Shown piece after piece: positions 46,820 to 56,317 of a stretch of DNA of 64,000 nt; the first letter of the stretch is position 1; each line of letters opens with the position of its first letter. The position numbers and the translations under genes are program-made. Under the pieces are notes generated by a model. That model was not told where the DNA came from, did not search any database, and saw only the letters and a list, made by a program, of their open reading frames with translations. Origin of the DNA: an uncultured Butyrivibrio sp. (lineage in GTDB: Bacteria; Bacillota; Clostridia; Lachnospirales; Lachnospiraceae); the NCBI GenBank assembly GCA_946623755.1, contig CAMORK010000002.1, positions 1-64,000 of the forward strand, in the 5' to 3' direction.

Positions 46820-47749
46820 CTATACTCTCCTTTGTAATGCATCTTCAATGTCTTTTTTCATATCAAGAGCAGCTGCTCTTGCAGCTTCTCCGACTCGTCC
46901 GTCTGAAAATTCCTTGTACGCATCACTCTTCCATGCAGCAATTATACCTCTTGAAGAGTTAACGATGGCTCCGAGGCCGTCTTTGTTAAAGAAATGAACC
47001 AGGTCTTTTCCCTTACCACCCTGAGCTCCATAGCCCGGAACAAGTATATAGGCCTTAGGCATTATCTCTCTTAATATCTTACCCATCTCGGGATAGGTTG
47101 CGCCTACAACCGCACCGACATTACTGTATGCACCGTCCATGGAGTCAAGTCCCCATTTGTCAACCTGCTCTCCGACAACCTCATAGAGCGGCTTACCATC
47201 TATAAGTCTGTCCTGGAACTCGCCACTGGAGGGGTTTGAAGTCTTAACAAGCACAAATATGCCCTTGTCAGCGCTGTTACAAACATCTATGAAAGGCTTA
47301 ACGCCGTCTGATCCAAGATAGGGATTTACTGTGGCGAAATCTGCATCGAAGCCGCTGAATGTAGAATCCCCGATTTTAACTCCTCCCAAATGAGCCTGTG
47401 CATATGAAAGAGATGTTGAACCTATATCACCTCTCTTGACATCCGCAATTACCACAAGGCCTTTTTCCTTACAGTAATCAACTGTTTTCTTGTAAGTAAT
47501 AAGTCCCGGTATACCAAGTTCCTCATACATCGCTATCTGAGGCTTAACAGCCGGAACAATGTCACATATACTGTCAACGATCTCCTTGTTATACTGCCAG
47601 AAGGCTTCAGCTGCGCCTTCAAGGTTCTTGCCTTTTTCTTCGAAACATTTGTCCTTGATCCTGTCCGGGATATAATCCAGCTTCGGGTCAAGCCCCACTA
47701 CAATCGGAGCATTAGTCTTTTGAATCTTGTCAATAAGTCTGGAGATCAT
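46820..47749 (-). CDS. pyrF: Orotidine-5'-phosphate decarboxylase (long form)
   Basis: IVVGLDPKLDYIP, VIADVKRGDIGSTSLSYA, VPGYGAQGG; start 47749 preferred. Confidence 0.94.
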   Translation of the reverse strand: MISRLIDKIQKTNAPIVVGLDPKLDYIPDRIKDKCFEEKGKNLEGAAEAFWQYNKEIVDSICDIVPAVKPQIAMYEELGIPGLITYKKTVDYCKEKGLVVIADVKRGDIGSTSLSYAQAHLGGVKIGDSTFSGFDADFATVNPYLGSDGVKPFIDVCNSADKGIFVLVKTSNPSSGEFQDRLIDGKPLYEVVGEQVDKWGLDSMDGAYSNVGAVVGATYPEMGKILREIMPKAYILVPGYGAQGGKGKDLVHFFNKDGLGAIVNSSRGIIAAWKSDAYKEFSDGRVGEAARAAALDMKKDIEDALQRRV

Positions 47750-47768
47750 GAAATTTACCTTTTCCTTT

Positions 47769-48548
47769 TTAATTATTAGATTTGTTCCTGTTTTCAAGAA
47801 CCGTAAAAAAGTCATCAATTGCGCCGATAAGCTTTTCTTTGGGCATTGATTTCAAAAGATATTTGGCAGGCTTTAGGCTTACGACCTTCATTACGCTTTC
47901 CTTGTCATCCTTGGCTGTAAGGAAAATAACAGGAATATTCCTTAGAGTAGGGGTCTCTCTGATCTCTTTGAGCACATCGGGTCCGCTCATGACGGGCATC
48001 TCATAGTCCAAAAGAATGAGGTCCACCGGATTCTGCATCAAAAAGCTCATAGCTATCTTACCTGAGCTTGCCATATATACGTGATACTTGACCGAGAGCC
48101 ATGTTCTCATCATTCTGAGCATCGCTCCGTCGTCATCTATGATAAGCACTTTTTTCCTGAGGCTTTCGTCCACTGCACTGTAATCAAATACTACGTTAAG
48201 ATCCTGTACAAGGAGTTTGACATCAAGAGGTCTTAGATATGTTTCCTGGATCTTTTCCTTGGGAATTATACACATTGCAAGGTCGAGCTCCTCTTTGTTA
48301 CCGATAAGGTAAAGCATGAATCGCTCTGAATCGATTGCTTCATTGAGATACTTCAGAACACTGATATGGTCCTCAGTAAAATCCCCGAGATACAGAACGT
48401 AAACCTTGGGTCTGTCCGCCATCTCACTGATTGAACTCTTACTGGGGCCTGCAGTCTCTACCTGGAAATCCTCTTTGCGAAGTCCGATCATTATTGCATT
48501 TATCATAAAACTCTTTTGTATTCCGATAAGCAATACTCTTTTGTCCAT
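47769..48548 (-). CDS. Response regulator with degenerate N-terminal REC and intact C-terminal REC
   Basis: Second domain VLIIDDDGAMLR...LILLDYEMPVMSG...FLTAKDD; the first half aligns with a REC fold but lacks the phosphoacceptor context. Confidence 0.82.
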   Translation of the reverse strand: MDKRVLLIGIQKSFMINAIMIGLRKEDFQVETAGPSKSSISEMADRPKVYVLYLGDFTEDHISVLKYLNEAIDSERFMLYLIGNKEELDLAMCIIPKEKIQETYLRPLDVKLLVQDLNVVFDYSAVDESLRKKVLIIDDDGAMLRMMRTWLSVKYHVYMASSGKIAMSFLMQNPVDLILLDYEMPVMSGPDVLKEIRETPTLRNIPVIFLTAKDDKESVMKVVSLKPAKYLLKSMPKEKLIGAIDDFFTVLENRNKSNN

Positions 48549-48576
48549 CCGCCAGCGCCTCTCACTTATATTTACT

Positions 48577-51500
48577 CTACAATATATTTAAAAGTCCATC
48601 CCTGTCAACTGCTGCCATAAGTCTTTTTACTTCGTGGTATTTGTTCCTGTATTCCGCAGGAATGCTGTAATCTTCCAGCATTTTCATAATATCATCCGCA
48701 CTGTCGAAGTATGATGCCGATACAAATTCTTTTATCGTAGCGAAGGCATTTTCCAGCTCTTCAGGTGATATTTCGGTTTTTTTGTCTTCATCTTCCTTAA
48801 AGAGCGGTTCAAGTCTTCTGTTATAACTTCTGTACATAGCAAGAAGATCCGGAGTCAACATTCTTATATTATCAACATCTGCGTTGTTTCCGCAACTCTC
48901 AAGAAATTCCGCTTTTTCCGCAAGATCAAGAGCTCCGATTGCCCTTGCCGAGCTCTTTAGGCCATGAACGTAAATGGTATAATTCTTAATATCATTTTCC
49001 ATCTCATAGCGCTCAATAGCACCGGATCTCTCATCGATAGACAGCCAGAAGTCCTTCATTACATCTCTTGCCAGAGCTGCTGATCCGCATCTCTCAATGG
49101 CGGCATTTATGTCCACGCCTGTTATCTTCAAAAGATCCTGAAATGCAATCTTATCCTCTTTGTCCGTTTCGGCACCCGCAGAGATGAACCCCTCATCTGA
49201 AGATCTCATAACCATGTCTTTTGGCAGATAAAGGAGGATCATTTCCTCAAGCTTCTCCGGATCCACCGGTTTTGACATATAATTTGCAAATCCCTCACCC
49301 AGGTACATTTCCCTGGAGCCGGAGATTGCATTGGCTGTAAGCGCCACAACCGGTGTATTCTTATTAGGATTGTCAGGCATCTCTTCCATGGCATGGAAGG
49401 TCTGGATTCCGTCCATTTCAGGCATTCTGTGATCCAAAAAGATTATATCGTATTTATTGTTTTTTACCATCTCAAGTGCATCCATACCACTGATTGCAGT
49501 ATCCACCTGCATTCTGGTCTGTTTTAAGAGGCCCTTGATAACAGTAAGATTAGTTTTCGTATCGTCAACCACAAGTATCCTGGCGTTTTCCGCGTGGAAG
49601 CTCTCCTGATATACCCCCATTGCTTTTTGGACTTCACCGGCCTTCTGAGTGAAATCTCCGACAGGCTCCCAGTCCACAACCCGTTGTTTTATAGCAAAAG
49701 AGAAGACGCTTCCCTCGCCATACTTACTGCTGACATCCAGTTTGGAGCCCATAAGTTCAAGAAGCGAAACCACAATATTTATACCAAGGCCCGATCCCTC
49801 AATAGTCCTGTTCTTTTTGGCATCTATTCTCTCAAAAGCAGACATGAGTTTATCCATGTCTTCTTCCCTGATACCTATTCCGGTATCACGGACACTTATC
49901 TTTAGCATGATATCCTGAACATCATCATATTCAGGATTCTCAGGTTCTACTTCCTCATAGTCAACATCAAGCACAACAGATCCGACCTCTGTATACTTGA
50001 CAGCATTGGTAACAATGTTCAGTATACACTGCTTTATCCTGATCTCATCGCCAAAAAGAATATGCGGGATTTTCTCGTTAACATTGATGGAAAGATCAAG
50101 ATTCTTTTCCCTTGCTCTTACATCAGACATATTAAAGAGGTCGTTGAGCAGCGATCCGAGCTCGTATTCCACCGGAATGATCTCCATCTTGCCGGCTTCT
50201 ATTTTGGAGAAGTCAAGGATATCGTTGATCAGTGCCAGAAGAGTCTTACCTGATCCCTGAATATCTCTGGCATACCCCAGTATTGTATCATCTGTAGACT
50301 CCCTGAGGATCATTTCATCAAAGCCCAGAACAGCATTGATAGGAGTTCTGATCTCATGCGAAATGGCAGACAGGAATCTGGATTTGGCTTCGTTGGCTGA
50401 TTTGGCTATCTGGAGCTGATCTTCAATGTTCTGTCTGGCCTTAACCAGTTCAATGTACTCCACAAGCCTGTACACAGTGAGGTCAACAGCATGATACAGC
50501 CCTTCAATTTCATCTTTGGTCCTGATGTCAAGGTTGTGAACCTCATCAACTGCCGCATTCAGATTATTGTCATTGGAATTGTAAATACTTGACACAGCTT
50601 TGGACAACACCCTGATCGGCCTTGCAATTCTCCACTGGGCATATCTGTTTACGAAAACAGCCATTGGAATGACAATGACAGAAATCAGCATGGCCAGCTG
50701 AATGCTGAATTTATAATCTATCCGTCTCTGTCCTGATACCTGTTCATTAAAATATGTTGTTTCATCCTGGAACACGCCTTCCATCTCACGGCTGACGATC
50801 AGTTCCATCCTGTCTGCGCTTCCAACATCCCTCAGTGAATTCTCCCTCACCGACTGTTCCAGGTTAGAATCGTTTTTTACAATCGGCAAAATGGTATTGG
50901 AAGCAAGCTCTGCTGATATTCCGATTACCAGAGCTTCAAAAATAATGATATTCATAATGATAAGGCTGATCCTGGAAGTTGATTCCACAGTATATCTCTC
51001 ATCTTCGGAGAGCTTGGAAGGATCCACATAGTATTTGCCGTTACCAAATAAAAGTTTAATCTTATCAGGAAGTTTTTTGAATATTAAATAGACAATAAAG
51101 CTGCTTAAAAGACATCCCGGCAGCTCATTTAAAAAAAAGAGCAACTGCTGCTCCGGTGAAATAGCAGCAATTCCTTCATCACTAAGCAGTATAAGAATGA
51201 TACCCCAAAAGTTACCGACCAGTATCTGCAGGAAAACAGATGCCAGAAAGGTTTTATGCTTTTTGGCATAGAACCCTCTTCTGGCAAACAAATCCACGAC
51301 GCACACCACAAGAAGGTACACAAATGTCATATATGAAAAAGAGCTGCTGACATAAGACCTGTGAAGAAACACCAGAAGGACGCATGTCATCCCCGGAATG
51401 TTACCGCCGAGAGCGGTAACAATTACCAGGGGAATATATCTGACTGCATATAAAAGTCCGGCAGTAAAATAGCCTGATCTTTCAACATAGAGTACGTTTT

Positions 51501-51621
51501 CGTTGTACAGTATGATAAAAGCTGCAGTAAGCAGCACCATCAGAGCTGTTATGATTCTCTTTATGATCTGTTTCGGATTTCGGGGTCGTTTGAACATTCC
51601 GGCTATTTCCATATATGGCAC
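48577..51621 (-). CDS. Membrane hybrid histidine kinase: TM sensor-HisKA-HATPase-REC-Hpt-C-terminal extension
   Basis: FLSAISHEIRTPINAVLG, GSGLGINIVVSLLELMG, IIFLDHRMPEMDG, Hpt HGLKSSARAIGA. Confidence 0.92.
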   Translation of the reverse strand: MPYMEIAGMFKRPRNPKQIIKRIITALMVLLTAAFIILYNENVLYVERSGYFTAGLLYAVRYIPLVIVTALGGNIPGMTCVLLVFLHRSYVSSSFSYMTFVYLLVVCVVDLFARRGFYAKKHKTFLASVFLQILVGNFWGIILILLSDEGIAAISPEQQLLFFLNELPGCLLSSFIVYLIFKKLPDKIKLLFGNGKYYVDPSKLSEDERYTVESTSRISLIIMNIIIFEALVIGISAELASNTILPIVKNDSNLEQSVRENSLRDVGSADRMELIVSREMEGVFQDETTYFNEQVSGQRRIDYKFSIQLAMLISVIVIPMAVFVNRYAQWRIARPIRVLSKAVSSIYNSNDNNLNAAVDEVHNLDIRTKDEIEGLYHAVDLTVYRLVEYIELVKARQNIEDQLQIAKSANEAKSRFLSAISHEIRTPINAVLGFDEMILRESTDDTILGYARDIQGSGKTLLALINDILDFSKIEAGKMEIIPVEYELGSLLNDLFNMSDVRAREKNLDLSINVNEKIPHILFGDEIRIKQCILNIVTNAVKYTEVGSVVLDVDYEEVEPENPEYDDVQDIMLKISVRDTGIGIREEDMDKLMSAFERIDAKKNRTIEGSGLGINIVVSLLELMGSKLDVSSKYGEGSVFSFAIKQRVVDWEPVGDFTQKAGEVQKAMGVYQESFHAENARILVVDDTKTNLTVIKGLLKQTRMQVDTAISGMDALEMVKNNKYDIIFLDHRMPEMDGIQTFHAMEEMPDNPNKNTPVVALTANAISGSREMYLGEGFANYMSKPVDPEKLEEMILLYLPKDMVMRSSDEGFISAGAETDKEDKIAFQDLLKITGVDINAAIERCGSAALARDVMKDFWLSIDERSGAIERYEMENDIKNYTIYVHGLKSSARAIGALDLAEKAEFLESCGNNADVDNIRMLTPDLLAMYRSYNRRLEPLFKEDEDKKTEISPEELENAFATIKEFVSASYFDSADDIMKMLEDYSIPAEYRNKYHEVKRLMAAVDRDGLLNIL

Positions 51622-51629
51622 CCTCAGTA

Positions 51630-53102
51630 TTACATATGACCGTCTCTATGCATCGAAAACTTATCCATAGGATAATTCTTGAGATTTTCCAAAACTTTTC
51701 TGTCATCCGCTTTTGCAAGAAGAGCTTCTCTCGGCTTATTGATATCGCTGATATTCTTGTGCCTTGAAGGTCCTCCTACACAGCCTCCGGGACAAACCAT
51801 ACCTTCGATGAAGTCCTCTGGAAGCTTGCCAACCTTAAGAAGCGTGAGAGCTTTTTTACACTCTGCTCCGCCGGCTGCTCTGTGGAGCTTGATACCCTCG
51901 GTATCTTCTCCTCTCTCATGCATACATTCGATAACAGCATTTGCAACTCCGCCACTGGCTGCGAATCTCTTTCCCCAGATTGAAGACTCCTGATAATCCT
52001 CAGGAACAGGCTCAAATTTGGCATCCCTGGATCTCATAAGAGCCCGGAGTTCTCCATAGGTTACAACATAATCCGCATTGTCCGGAACTGATTTATCCTG
52101 AGCCTCAGATTTCTTGGCGATACATGGTCCGATAAATACCGTCACACATCCGGGTCTTGTTGCCTTCAGATATCTGGAAATAGCACACATCGGAGAAACA
52201 GTGGATGACATGTTCTCCTTGTACTGCTCAGGGAAATGCTTCTTTAACATATTGATGAATGCAGGACAGCATGAAGTTGTCATCTTTCTGCCTTCTTTGT
52301 ATGCCTCAGACCACTCTGCAGACTCATAGGCAGCTGTCATGTCACCGCCAAGTCCTACTTCTACCATATCTGCAAAACCAATCTTTTTAAGCCCTTCCCT
52401 GATGGAACCCATGGTGATCTCCTCACCGAACTGTCCCTCAGTCGCAGGTGCACACATTGCGATAACTTCTTTACCAGCCTTGATCTCTTTAATGATATCT
52501 ACCAGGAAGGTCTTGCTTCCGATAGCTGCGAAAGGACAGCTGTGGATACAATGGCCGCACTGTATGCACTTATCCTCGTCAATCTTGCAATATCCGTACT
52601 CATCGTAGGTAATTGCGCCTACAGGGCAAGCCTTCTTGCAAGGTCTCTCAAGGTGAACGATAGCGTTATAAGGACACGCATTGGCACACATTCCGCACTC
52701 CTTGCACTTGGCAGGATCGATGTGCATATGTGTATCACCCGGTGTGATAGCTCCGAATTTACAGGAACTAAGACATGCCTTACCCATACAGAATCTGCAG
52801 TTATCTGTTACCGAATATGCGGCAATAGGACACTCGTCACAGGCCGGATCGATAACCTGAACAATATTCTCGGATTCAGGATTGTAGCTGGGAGCCTTGG
52901 CATTTGCCAGATTGATCCTCTGCCTTACGATCTCCCTCTCCTTATATACGCAGCAACGATACTCGGGCTTGGGTCCCGGTATCATCTTGAGCACAAGCTG
53001 CTCAATGTGCTCCTGGTCATTTTCACCATTCCACTCCAGTCTGCACACTTCCTCCATGATCTTGTGCTTGAAGCTGTTCATACTCGCATCATTTGTTACC
53101 AT
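51630..53102 (-). CDS. [FeFe]-hydrogenase-like protein with ferredoxin-type [4Fe-4S] domains (group B-like H-cluster motifs)
   Basis: L1 TTSCCPAFI, L2 GPCIAKKSE, L3 EGMVCPGGCVGGP; CKECGMCANACPYNA and CIQCGHCIHSCPFAA. Confidence 0.88.
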   Translation of the reverse strand: MVTNDASMNSFKHKIMEEVCRLEWNGENDQEHIEQLVLKMIPGPKPEYRCCVYKEREIVRQRINLANAKAPSYNPESENIVQVIDPACDECPIAAYSVTDNCRFCMGKACLSSCKFGAITPGDTHMHIDPAKCKECGMCANACPYNAIVHLERPCKKACPVGAITYDEYGYCKIDEDKCIQCGHCIHSCPFAAIGSKTFLVDIIKEIKAGKEVIAMCAPATEGQFGEEITMGSIREGLKKIGFADMVEVGLGGDMTAAYESAEWSEAYKEGRKMTTSCCPAFINMLKKHFPEQYKENMSSTVSPMCAISRYLKATRPGCVTVFIGPCIAKKSEAQDKSVPDNADYVVTYGELRALMRSRDAKFEPVPEDYQESSIWGKRFAASGGVANAVIECMHERGEDTEGIKLHRAAGGAECKKALTLLKVGKLPEDFIEGMVCPGGCVGGPSRHKNISDINKPREALLAKADDRKVLENLKNYPMDKFSMHRDGHM

Positions 53103-53118
53103 AAAAAATCTCCTTTTT

Positions 53119-53700
53119 TCATACCATCTGAATTACACGGCCAAAGCCAAGCCCTCTTGTGTCATGAGTCGTAAGGACCAGCGGTCCCGACCCCTGCTTG
53201 TGTCTTATGTATTCAATACACTTCTCCCTTGACTCATCGTCAAGTCCCGTGAAAGGTTCATCCATTATCAGAATATCACTGGGAATGGCACAGGCTCTGA
53301 CGATTGCCACTCGTCTTCTCTGGCCTCCCGACAGCTCTTTTACCGGTTTATGAATTGCCTCCTCCGGAAGGAGCTTAAGCAGTTCCTCCGTTACCGTCTC
53401 CTTAAAGACCTTCCTGCTGACCATCGTCACATTTGTGACTGCATCATATTCCTCACAGAGCCTGTCTTCCTGAAAAACAGTTCCCGAATTGATAAATGGA
53501 TATTTATAATCGCCAAGGAGCTTCACTGTCCCCGCATCCGGCTTCTCAAGTCCCAGTATAAGACGCAGGAGAGTTGTCTTGCCACAACCGGAAGGTCCTG
53601 TGATTATGTAGCTGTGCTCTGATTCTATATTTAAGCTGAAGTCCTCAAGTACGACCTTGCCATCGTATGACTTCTTCACATCTTTTACTTCAATTGTCAT
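53119..53700 (-). CDS. ABC transporter ATP-binding protein (SsuB/TauB-like, short)
   Basis: GPSGCGKTTLLR, LSGGQRRRVAIVRA, ILIMDEPFTGLD. Confidence 0.88.
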   Translation of the reverse strand: MTIEVKDVKKSYDGKVVLEDFSLNIESEHSYIITGPSGCGKTTLLRLILGLEKPDAGTVKLLGDYKYPFINSGTVFQEDRLCEEYDAVTNVTMVSRKVFKETVTEELLKLLPEEAIHKPVKELSGGQRRRVAIVRACAIPSDILIMDEPFTGLDDESREKCIEYIRHKQGSGPLVLTTHDTRGLGFGRVIQMV

Positions 53701-54434
53701 TTTGTTTCCCCCGCTATCAGGGCAAGTATCTTTTCACAGATAAAAGAGATCAGGACTATAACTATAGTCCAGGCAAAAAGCTCGCCGGTCTCCAGATAAA
53801 CCTTGGCAAGATACAGGCCGTTGCCCATTGTGTGAAGGGGCTGTCCGATAACCTCTGCAGCTATTCCGCTCTTAAAGCTCATACCGATTGCCAGTTTAAA
53901 GGCGCTCTGGAAAAAGGGACGCAGCTGCGGCAAAAAGATATATCTGATAACCCGGGTTCTCGGCATCCTGAAAACACCGGCCATCTCAAGGAGTTTGACA
54001 TCTGTAGAAAGAAGTCCCTCAAGTGTGCTTAGATAGAGTATCGGAAAAACTACCATTGCACAGATTATCACGGATATATTCCTGCTTCCGAACCATATCA
54101 GCAAAAGTATTACAAAACTTGCTACAGGTACGGATTTCAAAGTTACAACAAAGGGCTGTAAAAAATCTCTGATAAACTCTTTTGTGTACGCCAGATATGC
54201 GGCTCCTGTTCCAAGAACCGCTCCCACAAAGAATCCAAGTAGTATTCGCCATGTGCTCTCTGCTACTGACTCCCAGAAATCTGCTGTCCCAGAGAGGCTT
54301 ATCAGCGCCCTGACAGTCTCTATCGGTCCTGCCAGAAGTATTTTATTATGTATTATCAGGGCTACCATCTGCCAGATTGCAAGCCATAAAAGCACCGGAA
54401 TACCCTTCTTTAAAACTTTTTTCAACAAGTCCAT
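53697..54434 (-). CDS. ABC transporter permease (SsuC/TauC-like)
   Basis: TLKSVPVASFVILLLIWFGS, LPQLRPFFQSAFKLAIGMSFKSGIAAEVIG. Confidence 0.87.
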   Translation of the reverse strand: MDLLKKVLKKGIPVLLWLAIWQMVALIIHNKILLAGPIETVRALISLSGTADFWESVAESTWRILLGFFVGAVLGTGAAYLAYTKEFIRDFLQPFVVTLKSVPVASFVILLLIWFGSRNISVIICAMVVFPILYLSTLEGLLSTDVKLLEMAGVFRMPRTRVIRYIFLPQLRPFFQSAFKLAIGMSFKSGIAAEVIGQPLHTMGNGLYLAKVYLETGELFAWTIVIVLISFICEKILALIAGETK

Positions 54435-54442
54435 CCCCCAGG

Positions 54443-55444
54443 TCAGGCTCCATAGTAAAACTCATCGCCGGGAACATTTCCTCCAACGGATTTGGGATCC
54501 TGCTCGAATAAAACCTTCAGATACCCTGCGAGAGTATCCTTCATCTCTTTTCCGGTAATACATGTTATGCTGCAGTTCGGAATAGCCTTCTTAGCCAGTG
54601 GCTCCTTGGCTATGATTCCCTGCTCCACTACAAGGGCTGCTGTGGTATCCACATCTGAAAGTGCCTTATCAGCGCTATCCTTGTGATCTTTAAGGAATGA
54701 ATCTACAAGGCTTTTATGCTCCTTGATGAAGGAATTGGCCGCCACCGTAACTCCTGTGACGATCTTGCAGTCAGTATTAACCTTGTTCCACTCGTCATTT
54801 AAGTCAAAGGCAATCTTCAGCGACTCATTCTGAGCAAGTGCTGCGGTCACAAAGGGCTGCGGAAGGATTGCAACTGCGTCGGGGTTTTCAGCAAATATAG
54901 AAACAATCTCAGTGGGCTCTGACTTGAACTCGAGGTTGCAGTCCGTTACGCCATTTGCCTCAAGAAGGTATCTGATAGTATATTCAGGAACCGCTCCCTG
55001 CCCTGTTGCATATACCGTCTTGCCTGACAGATCGGATATACCTGTGATCTGATCACCGGCTGATATGCAGTTTAAAACCCCAAGAGTGTTGATATCTATT
55101 ACCGATACTCCGCCCTCTACTTTGGTGTTCATAACACATGCCACATTGGCCGGTACAGTGGCTATATCGACTTCTCCGGCCACCATTGCTGCCATGACAT
55201 CGCTGCCTGCGGTGTACATCTCAAAACTATAATTTGAAGCCTCTCCTTTGTTTATCTTATCAACCAGGTTGACGAGTCCAATTGTGGTGGCACCCTTCAT
55301 GCCTCCGATTCTAATTACTGTGTCATCCTTCTTTTCTACTGCCCCACACCCCATAAGTGCACTGGCAATTGTCCCGATAACCATAGCCAGAATAAGAATA
55401 AGTGCAACACTTGACAGTATCCTTTTTGATTTGTTCATTCTCAT
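54443..55444 (-). CDS. ABC transporter substrate-binding lipoprotein (NitT/TauT-like)
   Basis: Lipobox ALMGCGAV, GGMKGATTIGLVNLVDKI, DISGKTVYATGQGAVPEY-like segment; adjacent permease and ATPase. Confidence 0.85.
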   Translation of the reverse strand: MRMNKSKRILSSVALILILAMVIGTIASALMGCGAVEKKDDTVIRIGGMKGATTIGLVNLVDKINKGEASNYSFEMYTAGSDVMAAMVAGEVDIATVPANVACVMNTKVEGGVSVIDINTLGVLNCISAGDQITGISDLSGKTVYATGQGAVPEYTIRYLLEANGVTDCNLEFKSEPTEIVSIFAENPDAVAILPQPFVTAALAQNESLKIAFDLNDEWNKVNTDCKIVTGVTVAANSFIKEHKSLVDSFLKDHKDSADKALSDVDTTAALVVEQGIIAKEPLAKKAIPNCSITCITGKEMKDTLAGYLKVLFEQDPKSVGGNVPGDEFYYGA

Positions 55445-55472
55445 TTTGCGAAAAAATCCAGCCTTTCTGTAT

Positions 55473-56288
55473 TTATTTTTGGTTTATCATGCCTGCAAGA
55501 TATCCGGCACCAAAACCATTATCTATATTTACCACGCTCACTCCGCTGGCGCAGGAATTAAGCATGGCTAAAAGAGCTGCAACACCTCCGAAAGAAGCTC
55601 CGTATCCGACACTTGTCGGCACAGCAATAACCGGCACTGACGCAAGTCCTCCTATAACACTCGGCAGAGCGCCTTCCATTCCGGCAATTGCTATGATCAC
55701 ATTAGCCGTCATTATCTCTTCCATAGGTTCCTGTGCAAGCAGTCTGTGTATGCCCGAAACACCCACATCATAGAGCCTTACGACCTTATTACCAAAAAAC
55801 TCAGCAGTAAGAGCCGCTTCCTCTGCTATCGGAATATCACTTGTTCCGCCTGTAGCAACTACTATCTTGCCTTCACCCTCAAAAGGAGAAGCCTTTACAT
55901 CATGAGGAACGGTGAACCCGGGTTTACCCTCATCTGTGTAGGCTATTCCGACTTTGCTGTGTCTGTCATATATGAAAAAGCCTGCTGCTTCCGATAAATT
56001 ACACTCATAGTACTGTGCTGCTTCTTCTGACATTCTGGTTATAAGCACCCTGTTCTGGCCATGACCAAGGAGAGCCTTTGATATTTCGAATATCTGCTCG
56101 GGAGTCTTGCCGGCACCGTATATTACCTCAGGTTTGCCCTGTCTGATTCCTCTGTGAAAATCGGGTCTTGCAAACCCCATGTCTTCAAACGGCTCTTCCT
56201 TCAAACTCAGGACTGCCTCATCAATCGAAATTTCACCTGATTTTACAAGGTTTAAAAGTTCCTTGACACTTCTCTCATCCATAGCCAT
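55473..56288 (-). CDS. larB: Nickel pincer cofactor biosynthesis protein LarB
   Basis: PurE-like C-terminal half (VVATGGTSDIPIAEEAALTAEFFG, AGMEGALPSVIGGL) with LarB N-terminus (FARPDFHRGIRQGKPEVIYGAGKTPEQI). Confidence 0.88.
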   Translation of the reverse strand: MAMDERSVKELLNLVKSGEISIDEAVLSLKEEPFEDMGFARPDFHRGIRQGKPEVIYGAGKTPEQIFEISKALLGHGQNRVLITRMSEEAAQYYECNLSEAAGFFIYDRHSKVGIAYTDEGKPGFTVPHDVKASPFEGEGKIVVATGGTSDIPIAEEAALTAEFFGNKVVRLYDVGVSGIHRLLAQEPMEEIMTANVIIAIAGMEGALPSVIGGLASVPVIAVPTSVGYGASFGGVAALLAMLNSCASGVSVVNIDNGFGAGYLAGMINQK

Positions 56289-56317
56289 TCTCCATATCAG
56301 CGCATAATAGCCTGATA

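Noticed and set aside
52542-53174. Plus-strand ORF of 210 aa opposite the hydrogenase
   Set aside because: Antisense to conserved cysteine-rich ferredoxin domains; no supporting SD or family features.
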